Source: Chara braunii
Lineage: Eukaryota > Streptophyta > Charophyceae > Charales > Characeae
Length of the DNA stretch: 47,040 bases
NCBI GenBank assembly: GCA_003427395.1
Contig: BFEA01000453.1
Location: 172,922-219,961, forward strand
Reading direction: 5' to 3'
The notes under the pieces are model-generated. The model saw only the letters and a list, made by a program, of their open reading frames with translations, did not search any database and was not told the origin of the DNA. A program made the translations under genes and the position numbers. How positions within the stretch are numbered: position 1 is the first letter of the stretch; every line of letters starts with the position of its first letter. Of this stretch, positions 20,783 to 30,628 are shown piece by piece.

Positions 20783-21367
20783 TTGCCATTTTGCCATGGG
20801 GACCGACTGCCCCCGTCGCGCCCCTTCCCGTACCATGAGGAAAAGACACGCGTATGCGAGTGGGACGTACGAGAAGCCGTCGCCAAGATCGGCGGGTGTT
20901 ATTACTTTCCACCCGAGTCCCGGTGCTCCAGATTCATCGATGCGGGATTCGTCATTGTCGATACGCACTTTCCGTCTTATTCGTTGTTGTTGGCATTTAA
21001 TGAGTTGATCGTCATCCCGTGGTCGGCACTGGCACCTCATTGGCCGAACACTTTGTGCAGCGACTGTCACCACACTGAGCGTTACCGAGCCAAGGGCTTC
21101 CATTACCGCCCACGTGGTGAGGACGAACACAAGGAGAGAGCCATTCGACTAAGGCCCTCCACATCAGATTCGGAGTTTAGCGAGCGCCGACGGGACCTCA
21201 TCCGAAAACGGGATACTACATGTGTACCCTCCCCCTTTCATTCGAAACATAGGCAAACGGCTCGCTGGGAAGTACAGCGATACTTTTTGGATTGGATTTC
21301 CCATCGCCTTGAGCCCCGCGTGCGCCTTTTTCCTCCACCCGCGTGGCGACGGATCCCTTCTCACTAA
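20783..21367 (+). CDS. Unrecognised open reading frame, 194 codons
   Basis: An uninterrupted frame of mixed, non-repetitive composition. It contains CSDCHHTERY, which has a Cys/His cluster, a central hydrophobic stretch (SLLLAFNELIVIP) and an Arg-rich C-terminus ending PPPAWRRIPSH. I do not recognise a family. The opposite strand is also open for 175 codons over part of it (20603-21130), so chance openness is possible. No intron or promoter evidence. It could be a fragment of another transposable element. Confidence 0.3.
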   Translation: MPFCHGDRLPPSRPFPYHEEKTRVCEWDVREAVAKIGGCYYFPPESRCSRFIDAGFVIVDTHFPSYSLLLAFNELIVIPWSALAPHWPNTLCSDCHHTERYRAKGFHYRPRGEDEHKERAIRLRPSTSDSEFSERRRDLIRKRDTTCVPSPFHSKHRQTARWEVQRYFLDWISHRLEPRVRLFPPPAWRRIPSH

Positions 21368-21714
21368 AGTCGGACCAACACGGGGGAATCTCAGTTCTGT
21401 CTGTGTCCCCACACTCAATTTTCCCAAAAATCCTTGGCACACCCCATCTTTGCTGTTCTTCCCGGGCCTTTCCGCGAACCAAAGCACTCCGACCGGAAAA
21501 CGGCACAGGGCGTGAGGTTAGAGCGTATCTGTACTGCACAACCTTACCGAAAATAGAAAGAACATGAAACGACGAAAATGGAACCCACACAAGCGCAGCC
21601 TCCTCGCTACAAATTAGCCTAGCCCTTTTTTTTGTGTGTGTGTGGCAAAACAGCCATGGAGGCAGCTTGAGGTGCTGGTAGGCCTAGACCTAATATCCTC
21701 CTCAAGTCTGGTGC

Positions 21715-21845
21715 AAGCACAGCGGACCTGCTTTCCAGCAGAGGATGCTGGACCTGGTTGCCATGGAAGGACACTGGGCCTGTTTTCCAGCCTAGGACAT
21801 GGATTTACCAGAGAAGGACGCTGAACCTGTTTTCCAGCGAACAGG
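21715..21845 (+). repeat. Tandem array of hairpin H1
   Basis: Four H1-like units in a row: CGGACCTGCTTTCCAGC, TGCTGGACCTGGTTGCCA, CACTGGGCCTGTTTTCCAGC and CGCTGAACCTGTTTTCCAGC, each after an AGGA/GGA word. There is no H2 after them and no poly(A), unlike the isolated tail copies. Confidence 0.7.
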
Positions 21846-22200
21846 CGGAAGCTAAGGGCCTGCGTATTCCGAGTTGAATTGTGATGTCCCTGGCTCAGAT
21901 TGTTGTTGTTTTAAATATATATGCGCACATTTGGTTCCAAAAAGAAGCGCAAAAAGACAGGTCCTAGTTTGGCCTCAAAGTCATACGGCCTCGGCCATCA
22001 CTCCCCAAATGTGCAAAATGAGAACGAATCGTCTGCTAGAATATGAAAAGATACACCACCATATTTTTTGTCTTTTGTGCATGTGGTGAGTGGTGGAGTG
22101 AGGCCCATAGGGCCTGATTCCACGACTCGCCAAACTCAATTTCCCATGGTGAGTACTCTCCACGGTTTTTTTTCACACCAAAACAACACCTCGCTCCACG

Positions 22201-22279
22201 ACTCACCACACTACAAGACAAAGCCCAGGGCCGGCTGAGACCGGCCCTGGCCTTGGCCTTGTCTTGTAGTGTGGTGAGT
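22201..22279. repeat. Strong hairpin, 21-bp perfect outer stem
   Basis: 22201-22221 is the perfect reverse complement of 22259-22279. Inside, CCAGGGCCGG (22225-22234) pairs with CCGGCCCTGG (22241-22250), loop CTGAGA. In total about 31 paired bases with one asymmetric bulge. Cruciform or foldback transposon end are both possible. Confidence 0.85.
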
Positions 22280-22295
22280 GAATCGCTTTTGGTGA

Positions 22296-22514
22296 GAACC
22301 CAAGATGTATAGGGACGCTGGATCCGTTTTCCAGCTGTCACTCATCATATCATTGTATAGGGACGCTGGACCCAATTCCCAGCAGTTGCAGCTCCCCACC
22401 AATAGATGGAGCCTTCAACGTCGGGGCCCACTTAACGAGGCTGCTCTTATCAGCTCTTTAAGTGGGTTCTCCCACACATGAAGTTTTTCAAAAAAATAGA
22501 AAAAAAAAGAAAAG
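22296..22514 (+). mobile_element. LINE-tail/SINE-A copy with doubled H1
   Basis: Two H1 units (22313-22336 and 22361-22384) each follow TGTATAGGGACG. Then comes H2 (GCTCC..GGAGC), then H3: CCCACTTAA pairs with TTAAGTGGG around the CTGCTCTTATCAGC loop. It ends in an A-rich tail with GAAAA words to about 22514. Confidence 0.8.
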
Positions 22515-22976
22515 ATGTTCCCCCGCAGCCCCGTTGTTGCAGAGGGGGAAAACCAACGCCGTGGTGAGTGCTCACCACTGCCCACTCACCACAGCAAAAC
22601 AAAAGCCTTCTGACATTCGGGCAGTGGTGAATGGTGGAGCGAGGCCCGTAGTCCACTCACCAAAACGGTGCTGTGGTGAGTGGTGGAGCGAGGCCCATAG
22701 TCCACTCGCTCTCAATTTCTGAGAGTGTAAAAGGGCAAAAACAAACCGGCAACGAGAAGAAAAAGAAAAACAACTGTGAGTCCCTACACTTGGCACACTC
22801 TCAGAAAACGGAGTGCTTTGTCCTATGGGACATCGGTTCAAATTGAACGATCCAGAGATTAGCATGACCACTGTTTGCTGTTTTGGCCGCCGGGACAGGA
22901 GGCCACTCTCGAAAAACGAGCCGGTAGGTGGGCAATTTGCGAGCACACTTGCAAATTCGTTTTTTGCAGAAGGGCG

Positions 22977-23130
22977 ACTCTCGAAGTTTCGAGAGTGGCG
23001 TTATATATATATATCTATTTGACGATATATATATATATTAACGTGCCTTCTGACAGCTCTAGATCGGGTTTCGAGAGTTTCCCGATCGAGAGTAAGTGCA
23101 GCTACGACCCACTCTCGAAACTTCGAGAGT
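22977..23130. repeat. Paired palindromes flanking an AT core
   Basis: ACTCTCGAAGTTTCGAGAGT (22977-22996) and its exact reverse complement (23111-23130) lie about 115 bases apart. Each is itself nearly palindromic. Between them are (TA)n runs forming ATATATAT/ATATATAT arms around TTTGACG (23003-23040). Confidence 0.75.
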
Positions 23131-23407
23131 CCAGAGTAGTGCAGCGAGGCCCTAAGTGGACTGACGCGTCTGGGATTTCTAGAGTAGCGGCACAAGCAAC
23201 GCCCTAGTGGAGGGATTACCGATGGCCCCCGTGTAAGGATGAGACATTATGGGGGGGAAAAAAAGGGATGAGACACAAGTGGGTATGCAGAGAACCATTT
23301 CTTTTGCTTTTTCCTTTGTTGGCAGGAGCCCCAAGAGAGACAGGGAAACTGCAGCCCTGCACATGGACCTTCCTGGGCCGTCAGACTATGAGAATCAATC
23401 AATTGCC

Positions 23408-23500
23408 TCCACAAGAGAAAGAGAGAGGAGGGAGGGGGAGGAGAGGGGGAGGAGAGGGGGAGGCCAGGGGGAGGGCAGGGGAGGGGGAGAATATATATAG
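23408..23500. repeat. Purine-rich (GGGGAGGA)n tract
   Basis: GAGAGAGGAGGG and GGGGGAGGAGA words, almost all purines on this strand. Potential for H-DNA or G-quadruplex. No gene. Confidence 0.8.
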
Positions 23501-23550
23501 TAAAATTGACTGTATAAGGGGAAGAGGAGAGGACATATTTTGGGTTCATT

Positions 23551-23625
23551 GGATATCTATGGGATGCTGCGCCCCGTTTCAGGCAGGTGCAGCTCCCCAC
23601 TAAGAGCACGGCGCATTAAAAAAAA
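23551..23625 (+). mobile_element. Short LINE-tail/SINE-A copy
   Basis: GGGATGCTGCGCCCCGTTTC (damaged H1), AGGTGCAGCTCCCCAC (first half of H2), then a short poly(A). H3 is missing, so it is a deleted copy. Confidence 0.65.
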
Positions 23626-23944
23626 CGCGAAAGAGAAAGAGTAGGGGTTACTTACCTACCTCTGACACCTCCCCATCCTCCAGTATGGGTGACTGTCTGG
23701 TCTGGAAGGGATACAGACACACAGTTTCCCCATGATAACATCATACCAGAGAAGTCGACACAGATTTGTTCTCTTCTTTCAATTCTTTTCTACTTCTCTC
23801 TTTTCTCGGGGGGAAGGAAATCTTCTACTTATCCCTCTTCTTCTTCTTGTTTTCTTTTGTTCCCACAACACTGGCAACCAAATGTCATATGATACAGGCA
23901 CTCCGGCCTGGTTCCGGCCTGGTTCATACGACGGCTGCTTTTGA

Positions 23945-23990
23945 ATTATAAAAGCCAGAAAACGGGTCCAGCATCCCTCACATCATAGAA
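23945..23990 (-). repeat. Isolated H1 fragment
   Basis: CCAGAAAACGGGTCCAGCATCCCT matches the complement of the H1 block of the LINE tail. No H2 or tail adjacent. Confidence 0.55.
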
Positions 23991-24944
23991 AAGGTTCAAC
24001 AAAACGAACATAAGAAAAAGAGTATGCAAAAACCCTAATTGTATGCAACGCTGGTAACAAAATCCTTCATCCTCTGTTAAACACCAGACCCTGCGTATCC
24101 GGCCTACCTCCCGCGCGGCAGGGGTCTGGGTCGTCGGCCCCCCAACCGCAGACTCAGACCCCGCAACCACCTCTTCGTGACTTAGAGTGGATCGCACCAC
24201 CGACATTCACCTACCAAAACCACCAGCTCCCACCATGATGGCGATTTCGCCAACCTGCGGAAATACTCTACCCGCCCGCGCGGCAGGGGCCAAAGACCCC
24301 GCAGAACGCACCCACCTGCTCGCGATTTAGGGTACACCACTCCTCTCATCTGCATTTCGTCTCGAAATGGGATATTCACCGCACACTCTCCAATCCCACT
24401 CAAGAAAACAGGATGTCTGAAGAAAATCCCAACCACATATAAGGAGACGAATACCAATCCAACAAATTCNCCCCTGTGGGAAAGCCCTACCACCCGCCAT
24501 AGACAGGATATGAACTTTGAGTTTCAGAGTGAGGAAAGATATCTTCTTTTCATCTCTTTTTCAGTTGCAATGGGGAGAGTTCTTTGTTATTCCCCCTTTT
24601 TCTTTTCTATTGTTCCTTCATCTCTTTTACATCTCAAAGGGGCCCACCATACCACTATCGAAAACAACATATTCGACAATGTCGCATCACCACACAGCCT
24701 CGTGACTTGAGTGCCCACAAGGTAGTTCGATAGCTGTCAGAAAAGGCAATTTCGACAGCCCTCTGGAATCTCCCTAGAGTGCTCACCTGCCAGGACCCAA
24801 GTTTCGGTAGCTCCCCAGTCCGCTATCGAAAACAACCCCTGGATTTCAAGTATTTGCCACCTCCTGAGTGTGACGGGTGCCATTTCCTGTGTTCGGTTGA
24901 CCCCCAAATTCCAGCAACCTCTACATTCCACCATTCAACAGTGT
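23991..24944. other. No recognisable gene; internal direct repeat
   Basis: CCGCGCGGCAGGGG occurs at about 24112 and 24277, each followed by a CCGCA..CACC..TCG(T/C)GA(C/T)TTAG stretch, an imperfect ~165-bp duplication. The word CTATCGAAAACAAC occurs near 24656 and 24823. One N at 24471. Confidence 0.45.
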
Positions 24945-25100
24945 TATGTGGCATGCGCTAGGAGAGTTGATGAGAGGATGGGTAGGGAGGCGGTCTCACA
25001 AAAAAATTGTCAGCCTGAAGATAACCAATGGCTGATTGATGACTGCGACCACCGTATGTCTGGAACCCGGTGTCTACAACAACCTGGGCTTTCTTTTTTT
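24945..25100 (+). mobile_element. SINE-B copy 3, diverged
   Basis: GCGCTAGGAG..TTGATGAGAGGATGGG..GGAGGCGGTCTCA and the end GTCTACAACAACCTGGGCTTT match SINE-B copies 1 and 2. The poly(A) tail is absent; T-rich sequence follows instead. Confidence 0.6.
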
Positions 25101-25210
25101 CACCAACAAAAAGGAGGGGCAAGTAGGATGATGTCACCTCTTATGAGGGCAATCAATGTTGCTTATCACATCGGATTCCGCTGTCTTGATATAGGTTCCT
25201 GTGCATGTGA

Positions 25211-25354
25211 TTGGGACGCTGGACCTCGTTTCCAGCAGGTGCGGCTCCCCACCTATAGATTGGAGCCATCTGTAGTACTGTTCCAATTCGGGAAGGCTGC
25301 TCCTATCACCTCCACGGATAGGCCTCTCCTGGATGTGGGAAAAAAAAAAAAAAG
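25211..25354 (+). mobile_element. LINE-tail/SINE-A copy
   Basis: TTGGGACGCTGGACCTCG and TTTCCAGC (H1), GCTCC..TTGGAGC (H2), a diverged H3 with GCTGCTCCTATCA, then GATGTGGG and poly(A) at 25340-25353. Confidence 0.8.
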
Positions 25355-25688
25355 AATGATGTCACTTTTGAGTATTGAATGAGCAGAAAAAGCACGCACC
25401 GGCAAGGAGAACAGGCACCAAGCTCGTAAAAGCAATGAAAAGCACCAACGGCCGTGGTGTCAGGCGGGGGTCATAACTATAGGGGTCGGCCGTGGTGTCA
25501 GACGGGGAAAGAAAAGAAAAAGAAATCCCCAAGGGATTCTATTGTACCCAAATTGCCGTTTCAAACTCAAGCCGTGATATCTTTGCGCGCTATCTTTGCG
25601 GGCTCGTGTTTCTTTTTTGCCTTTGCGAGCTCAAAACCTGCCGTGTCCGTTGTTGTTTCAAAAAAACGAAAAAGGGGAAACTACGGGG

Positions 25689-25853
25689 GAGTCACAAAAA
25701 TGAGTTATAATTGCACTATGGGCCAAGATACAGTTTCCAATTGCAGTTCGGGCAATGTATACAACCCAGCTTTCTGGCCAGGTAGGGTGCCCGAAGTGCA
25801 ATTGCAAATTGTATCTCGCCCCATAGTGCAATTATAACTCGTTTTTGTGACTC
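25689..25853. mobile_element. 165-bp foldback element (MITE-like)
   Basis: Arms of about 65 bases are near-perfect inverted repeats: from GAGTCACAAAAA (25689) to TTCGGGCA, and from TGCCCGAA to TTTTTGTGACTC (25853). The arms share TTATAATTGCACTATGGG. The loop is about 32 bases. No open frame of its own. Target duplication not evident. Confidence 0.75.
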
Positions 25854-25920
25854 TACTGAAGTTACCCCCCCCAAAAAAGCAGTTCTCTCCCAAAGCAGAG
25901 TACTGCTCTTACCCTTTTCC

Positions 25921-26068
25921 CTTTTTTTTTTGATGAGAACACCCTTCGCAGCGCCTCCATCCTGGTAGTGCTGATAGAACCACCTGGATTGAGGTCCTGT
26001 CTGTGGGATGGCTCCTTTCCGTTGGTGGGGAGCAGCACCTGCTGGAAAACAGGCCCAGCATCCCTTTC
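25921..26068 (-). mobile_element. LINE-tail/SINE-A copy
   Basis: Poly(A) read as T(11) near 25922-25932. Then the H3 region CCTCCATCCTGGTAG..CACCTGGATTGAGG, then H2 and H1 (GCTGGAAAACAGGCCCAGC) ending GCATCCCT, all on the minus strand. Confidence 0.8.
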
Positions 26069-26689
26069 TGTACATGGCTGCATTGCATTTTCAACAAAGT
26101 CTGGAGCAGAGGCTCCCTTCCTCCCCTTTCTGCAGCCTCCTATATGTGGCATACTGCAAGTCCTTTTCTATTCCCCTCCTTGCCCCCCAGTCCCCATTTC
26201 CCTCCTACCCGACATCTGTCCTCTATCCGTCCTCGCTCCTGTCTGTATACCAGCGTTTGGCACACTACATTGGCCTGTATGTCTGTCATCCCTCCCTGTG
26301 CCTCGTCCCTCCCTGTGCCTCTCTCTTGTCCCTTCGTGTGTGTGGTGTGCAACCCTGACATTGGTGCATGTTGACATTGGTGCATGTTGACTCCAGGGGC
26401 TGTATCGCCCCTACGGGGTCCAGCTTGAGTGAGAGGGGGAGAGGGAAGGGTACCCTGGCACAGCACAGCCGTGGGGTCACATAGGGGGGGGATAGACACA
26501 AGGGGGGTGTGGAGCGGAGGGAGATCAGACAGGGGGTAGGATGAAGGAGGGGGGGCAAGTAGACTCTCCTGCCTACTTCATTCCCGTTGCTGCCCTTTTC
26601 ACCTGTGTCACCGGGATGCACTTCCTCTTGGCTTTTCCCCCTTCACTCCATATGTTAATGGTCACTAGTCCTTTTTCTTTTTCTTTTTC
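26069..26689. other. C/T-rich then G-rich sequence, no gene recognised
   Basis: CCCTCC-rich strand 26140-26340, a short tandem TTGGTGCATGTTGACA (26360-26392), then GGGGGG-rich sequence. Openness on either strand is due to composition. Confidence 0.4.
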
Positions 26690-26845
26690 GCAAGACACCA
26701 CCTTTTTGCTAGGGGGGGGAAGGGGGGGGGGCGAGGGGGGAGGTGGGATACAACCACCTCCCCCTATTAAGCAGGTTGGGTGCTCCAATCTATTGGTGGG
26801 GAGTAACACCTGCTGGAAACCGGGTCTAGCGACCCAAGATACATC
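26690..26845 (-). mobile_element. LINE-tail/SINE-A copy
   Basis: A-rich tail read as CTTTTTC repeats, an H3-like GAGGTGG..CCACCTC pair, then H2 with GCTCCAATCTATTGGTGGGGAG, then H1 GCTGGAAACCGGGTCTAGC ending GACCC. Confidence 0.72.
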
Positions 26846-27394
26846 CTTTAGGAACACTGGTCGCCTCTCGTGTGGCTCTCTGGTGGCGTTTCTCCTCGTA
26901 TAGAGTCTTACTCTCTTCACAGTTTGTGTTCCGGCCACAACTTATTTGTTTTTAAATCCCAATATCCCTATGAGACCTGCAGATGAATTCCCGGACCCAT
27001 TCCCCCCCCACCCACAGTCCTTGGAAGCATACCTGTAATCGATGCCTCTTCTACCCTTCCACTAAAACCCGGTTAATCCATCTTTCTTCCCTTATCCCAC
27101 CTCATCAGACGCAGCAAAGGGGGATGGCAGAAGAGTGGCCGAGGAGGGGTCCTGCGGGAAGGATGGGCAAGGAACGGGAAGAACCACTGGTGCCCCCGAG
27201 TTTGGTTCTTCCTGGACCCCGGTCCTGACTCGAAAAGGAAAAGGAAAATGAAGCTTCAGCAGCAGAAAACGGCCTGCTACAGGGTGAAGTGGACCATCAG
27301 GCTTTCAAGGGGAAACTAGGCCTTCAGCAGCAGAAATTCGGTGCCCGGTATAGGGCGAAGAGGTTTACTCTCAGCAGCTCTTTTTTTTTTTTTT
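26846..27394. other. No recognisable gene; duplicated CAGCAGCAGAAA word
   Basis: CTTCAGCAGCAGAAA occurs at about 27252 and 27320, each followed by CGG..C..TA..AGGGCGAAG/AGGGTGAAG, a ~68-bp imperfect duplication. Ends in T(14) at the gap. Confidence 0.4.
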
Positions 27395-27639
27395 NNNNNN
27401 NNNNNNNNNNNNNNNNNNNNNNNNNNNNNNNNNNNNNNNNNNNNNNNNNNNNNNNNNNNNNNNNNNNNNNNNNNNNNNNNNNNNNNNNNNNNNNNNNNNN
27501 NNNNNNNNNNNNNNNNNNNNNNNNNNNNNNNNNNNNNNNNNNNNNNNNNNNNNNNNNNNNNNNNNNNNNNNNNNNNNNNNNNNNNNNNNNNNNNNNNNNN
27601 NNNNNNNNNNNNNNNNNNNNNNNNNNNNNNNNNNNNNNN
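27395..27639. other. Assembly gap
   Basis: 245 consecutive Ns. It begins immediately after a T tract (27381-27394), so the gap is probably a homopolymer or repeat collapse within the LINE-2 tail. Confidence 0.99.
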
Positions 27640-27642
27640 GTT

Positions 27643-27753
27643 GGGGAGTAGAGGACGTGCTGATAAGAGCAGACACTCCCTCTACTCCCCTAGATGGATA
27701 GATGGCTCCGTTCCATTAGTGGGGAGCTGCACCTGCTGGAAACCGGGTCCAGC
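27643..27753 (-). ncRNA. LINE-2 3' structured tail (H1, H2, H3)
   Basis: H1 is 27735-27753 (GCTGGA/TCCAGC type). H2 is GCTCC (27705-27709) with GGAGC (27723-27727). H3 has a 12-bp perfect stem, 27643-27654 with 27679-27690, around a loop containing TGCTCTTATCAGCA on the minus strand. A 3' structure next to poly(A) is where LINE reverse transcriptases of stringent families bind their RNA. That role here is inferred. Confidence 0.65.
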
Positions 27754-27856
27754 GTCCCTTTACATCATCAATAGTGAACAGATACCAGAATTGAAGCTGA
27801 AAAGTGGGCCCAACGACCCTTCAGATCTGGGAATGCTGGGGAATAGTTATGCCTCT

Positions 27857-30106
27857 TCACCCTATTCGGGCGCAAGATACGCCATTACACCTAGCAATAT
27901 TAACACTCCCCATCTGCTTATCGTGAGCTGGGACTGGGATCCACAGATAAAACCCAGACTCAAACGCATACCATGAGCCAGGAACTAAGGCCAGCTTTGG
28001 TGGAGGAAAAGGGTCGGGAAACTCAGAAAGGGGGCTGAAGGGAATGGAGGGGTCTATGTTACTCCAGTCATTAAAATATAAGTGGTAATTCCTTGGGAGC
28101 TCACCGTGAGCTATCTCGCACACTCCATTCCACTTAACCTTCCCAATTTTACCACCTTGTTCCCCTCCAAGCCAGTTTAGATTGAACGTTTTGATGTGTT
28201 GTTTGATTTCATTTTCTGCTGTCAAGGTTTTAAGTTTTTCTTTTAATGTTTCCCATCTTGAGTTAATCTCTAGTTTGATTTGTTGCTTGATGGAATCTGT
28301 GAACTCAGGCCCATCTAGACGGGCATCTTCCATTTCAAATGTGCACCTGCGAGACCATATGGCCCACAAAAGAGCTCTTCTCCCGATCGTGAATAGGTTC
28401 GTTGTGAAGCTGTCTTCACATGATGGGGCCCAAGCTTCCAGGAGGAGAGTTTATCAGTTCCATTGCCATGGTAGGGAGATTTCAATCTGGTTCCAGATCC
28501 TATCCCACCAACGCCATAACCAAACTGCACCTGGGCACTGTAAAAATATATGTTCTATTGTTTTCGGAATCAATTTGGACGGGAAGGCAGATTTGCAGAA
28601 CTTGCACCAGGGATGGGTTATTCCTCTTTGTTCTAGAGTAGTTCTATCAATGATCCAGTCATTGGTTGGCAAGCATCGGTGAGTGATCAGTCATTGAAGG
28701 GATGTCATTTTAGCTGGTTTGGATTTGATGGAATGGAACCATTTGACTGAACGTAATCCCTTTTTGCTCACGTTTAGGTGTCTCATCCATCGCTCTTCTA
28801 TTTTATCTTTTAATTTTCTCTTCGGGCGCAGCATCTGTATGTGGATTTTACTGACAGCGTATGAAGAGCCCGTGTATGGGAACGTCATGGATATACCTTA
28901 GACGACCAAGACCAACTAATAGGATCTAGTGGGAGATGGGATATAGGAGTATCTGGTTTATAAGTCAACCACCTATCTTTGATCATTAATATCATAATCC
29001 TGAATAGTCTGTCTTTTTGGATTAGTCTCATGCTCTGATGTGGAGTGGATCTAAGGAACCCATCCTCCCCTAATTCGTAAATTGTCATTAACACATCACC
29101 ATTAGGACATGACTCACTAATATTTCCTACCACACCTGGCTGATCATGGATGGAGACCCAATCATTAGGAATAAGGGTAGGCCCTTTTCTCAAGATCCTA
29201 ACCCAATCTAAGGGGATTATATCAATTATTTGTTTCAATGCTTCCTTCTGATGGTGGCAGTATCTTAATCTATCATTAAGGTTCGGGAGGTCAATCCAGT
29301 CTTGGTCCTCCATATTCCAAATATTTCTGATGCGCGTAACTCCTTGTCTAATTCATCCTTTCCAAGGAGAGTCCGTGCAGTTTAAGGTGCATCCATGAGA
29401 GTCTCTAATGAACGCATTGTTGAATAATGTTTGTTGGCGTACTTCTTCTCATCTTTCCGGTGTTACTTTATCTGGGATGGGTAGTTTCCTCCACGTTTTG
29501 AGCAAGTCAGTCCAGAAGAGGTCCCTGGATAGGTCAGTCCTTGCTGCTTGGCAATCAGATAAATCCAGATTTTGGGGTTCTGATGGGGACACCCTTGGAA
29601 TCGGACAGGCGCGATTTTCCAACCACATTAGAGGGTCAACCTCATCTGGGGTGGGAGGGGCGAGGCGTCTGATCTATTCGCAAGCCAGATTACTCCATGG
29701 GGTTCGGGGATTGAATAGTAGGTGCTTTATCCATTGAATTGAAAGTGTCTTCTCTTGGGTGGTGGGGTCAATTATACCTAGACCGCCTTTGGATTTAGGT
29801 TGAATTAATGATTGTCATGCCTCTCTGCTGATAACATTTTTGGATTCATGATTACCTCGCCAAAGATATGCTAACCAACTGTCTCTGTAAGATTTTAATG
29901 GATAAGTTATCAAGGACCCAGACAACGGATTTGTACCAAATAGAGGCGAGGACCACATTGTTAATCGCTACCATTCTTCCTATCAATGAGGTATGTTTAT
30001 CTTTCCATAATTTAAGTTTTGAGAGTGCATGTTTCAAAATCCCTTCGCTATTGGATGCTGGTTTGCCAAGGGCTGATAGTGAAATCCCGAGAACCCTCAC
30101 TGACGA
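27857..30106 (-). pseudogene. LINE-2 ORF2, post-RT linker, zf-RVT and C-terminus
   Basis: 30106-29852 holds VRVLGISLSALGKPASN and WKDKHTSLIGRM, the thumb-like segment after the catalytic RT box. Then a QPKSKGGLGI-type linker near 29790, in another frame. Then 29313-28885 (RLRYCHHQKEALKQII), and MRHLNVSKKGLRSVKWF (28790-28740). zf-RVT at 28672-28454 shows CKFC and EHIFLQC followed by VWLWRWWDRIW. The end, 28369-27857, has VKWNGVCE and YHLYFNDWSNIDP, and matches the shifted C-terminal frame of LINE-1. Frame changes separate most of these blocks. Confidence 0.85.
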
Positions 30107-30628
30107 CAACAGAAAAATTTTCCAGAATTAAATAATCATTCTATAGCAAAATTACATTCTAAATTTTAAATTTTTATTCTATCTTAAAAAATATCATTCT
30201 AATATTAATTTTTTTTGTCTTACTTGAAAACTTTCCTTCCAAGAATGGGGTATCCCTTCTTATTTAAACTATATGCTAGAGATGGAATGAAAGTCTTGAT
30301 GAGTTTATGAAATATTTTAATTGGACTGTCATTCTAAGTAAGGATTTTCAGTCGTAAATAGGTTAATCCAATCTAAATTAGAAGATATTTGTTGTAGTAG
30401 AATGAAATTTTAATTAAAATATTTCATAAACTCGTCCAGACTTCCATTCCATCTTGAACAAATAGATGTAGTTGGAAGGGAAAACTCATATTTTGACGGA
30501 AATTTATCAAATAAAACTGAAAATTTTATAATTGGACAAACATTGGAATGATAATTTATAAATATGAAGGATTTTTTCTTTATGGAATGTTTTTTCAACT
30601 TTCATTTCTCGTGGGAATTTTTCTGTTG
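30107..30628. mobile_element. 522-bp AT-rich MITE inserted in LINE-2 ORF2
   Basis: Terminal inverted repeat CAACAGAAAAATT at 30107-30119 and its complement ending at 30628. GA flanks both ends (30105-30106 and 30629-30630), a likely 2-bp target duplication. Removing the element and one GA joins the LINE frame as ...LDSSVRVLG on the minus strand, so the insertion came after LINE-2 integration. Inside is a 42-bp inverted repeat (30281-30322 with 30412-30453). The AT content is far above the flanks and there is no transposase, so it is non-autonomous. Confidence 0.85.

Larger units (their letters stand above)
22082..22710. repeat. GTGGTGAGTG / CACTCACCAC cluster
   Basis: The word GGTGAGT and its complement occur repeatedly in both orientations (near 22084, 22147, 22201, 22271, 22563, 22583, 22626 and 22674), often followed by GGTGGAGYGAGGCCC. 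The best pair forms the hairpin at 22201-22279. Confidence 0.65.

Noticed and set aside
27341-27976. 211-codon frame across the N gap
   Set aside because: Most of it is unknown bases; the rest is antisense to the LINE-2 tail.
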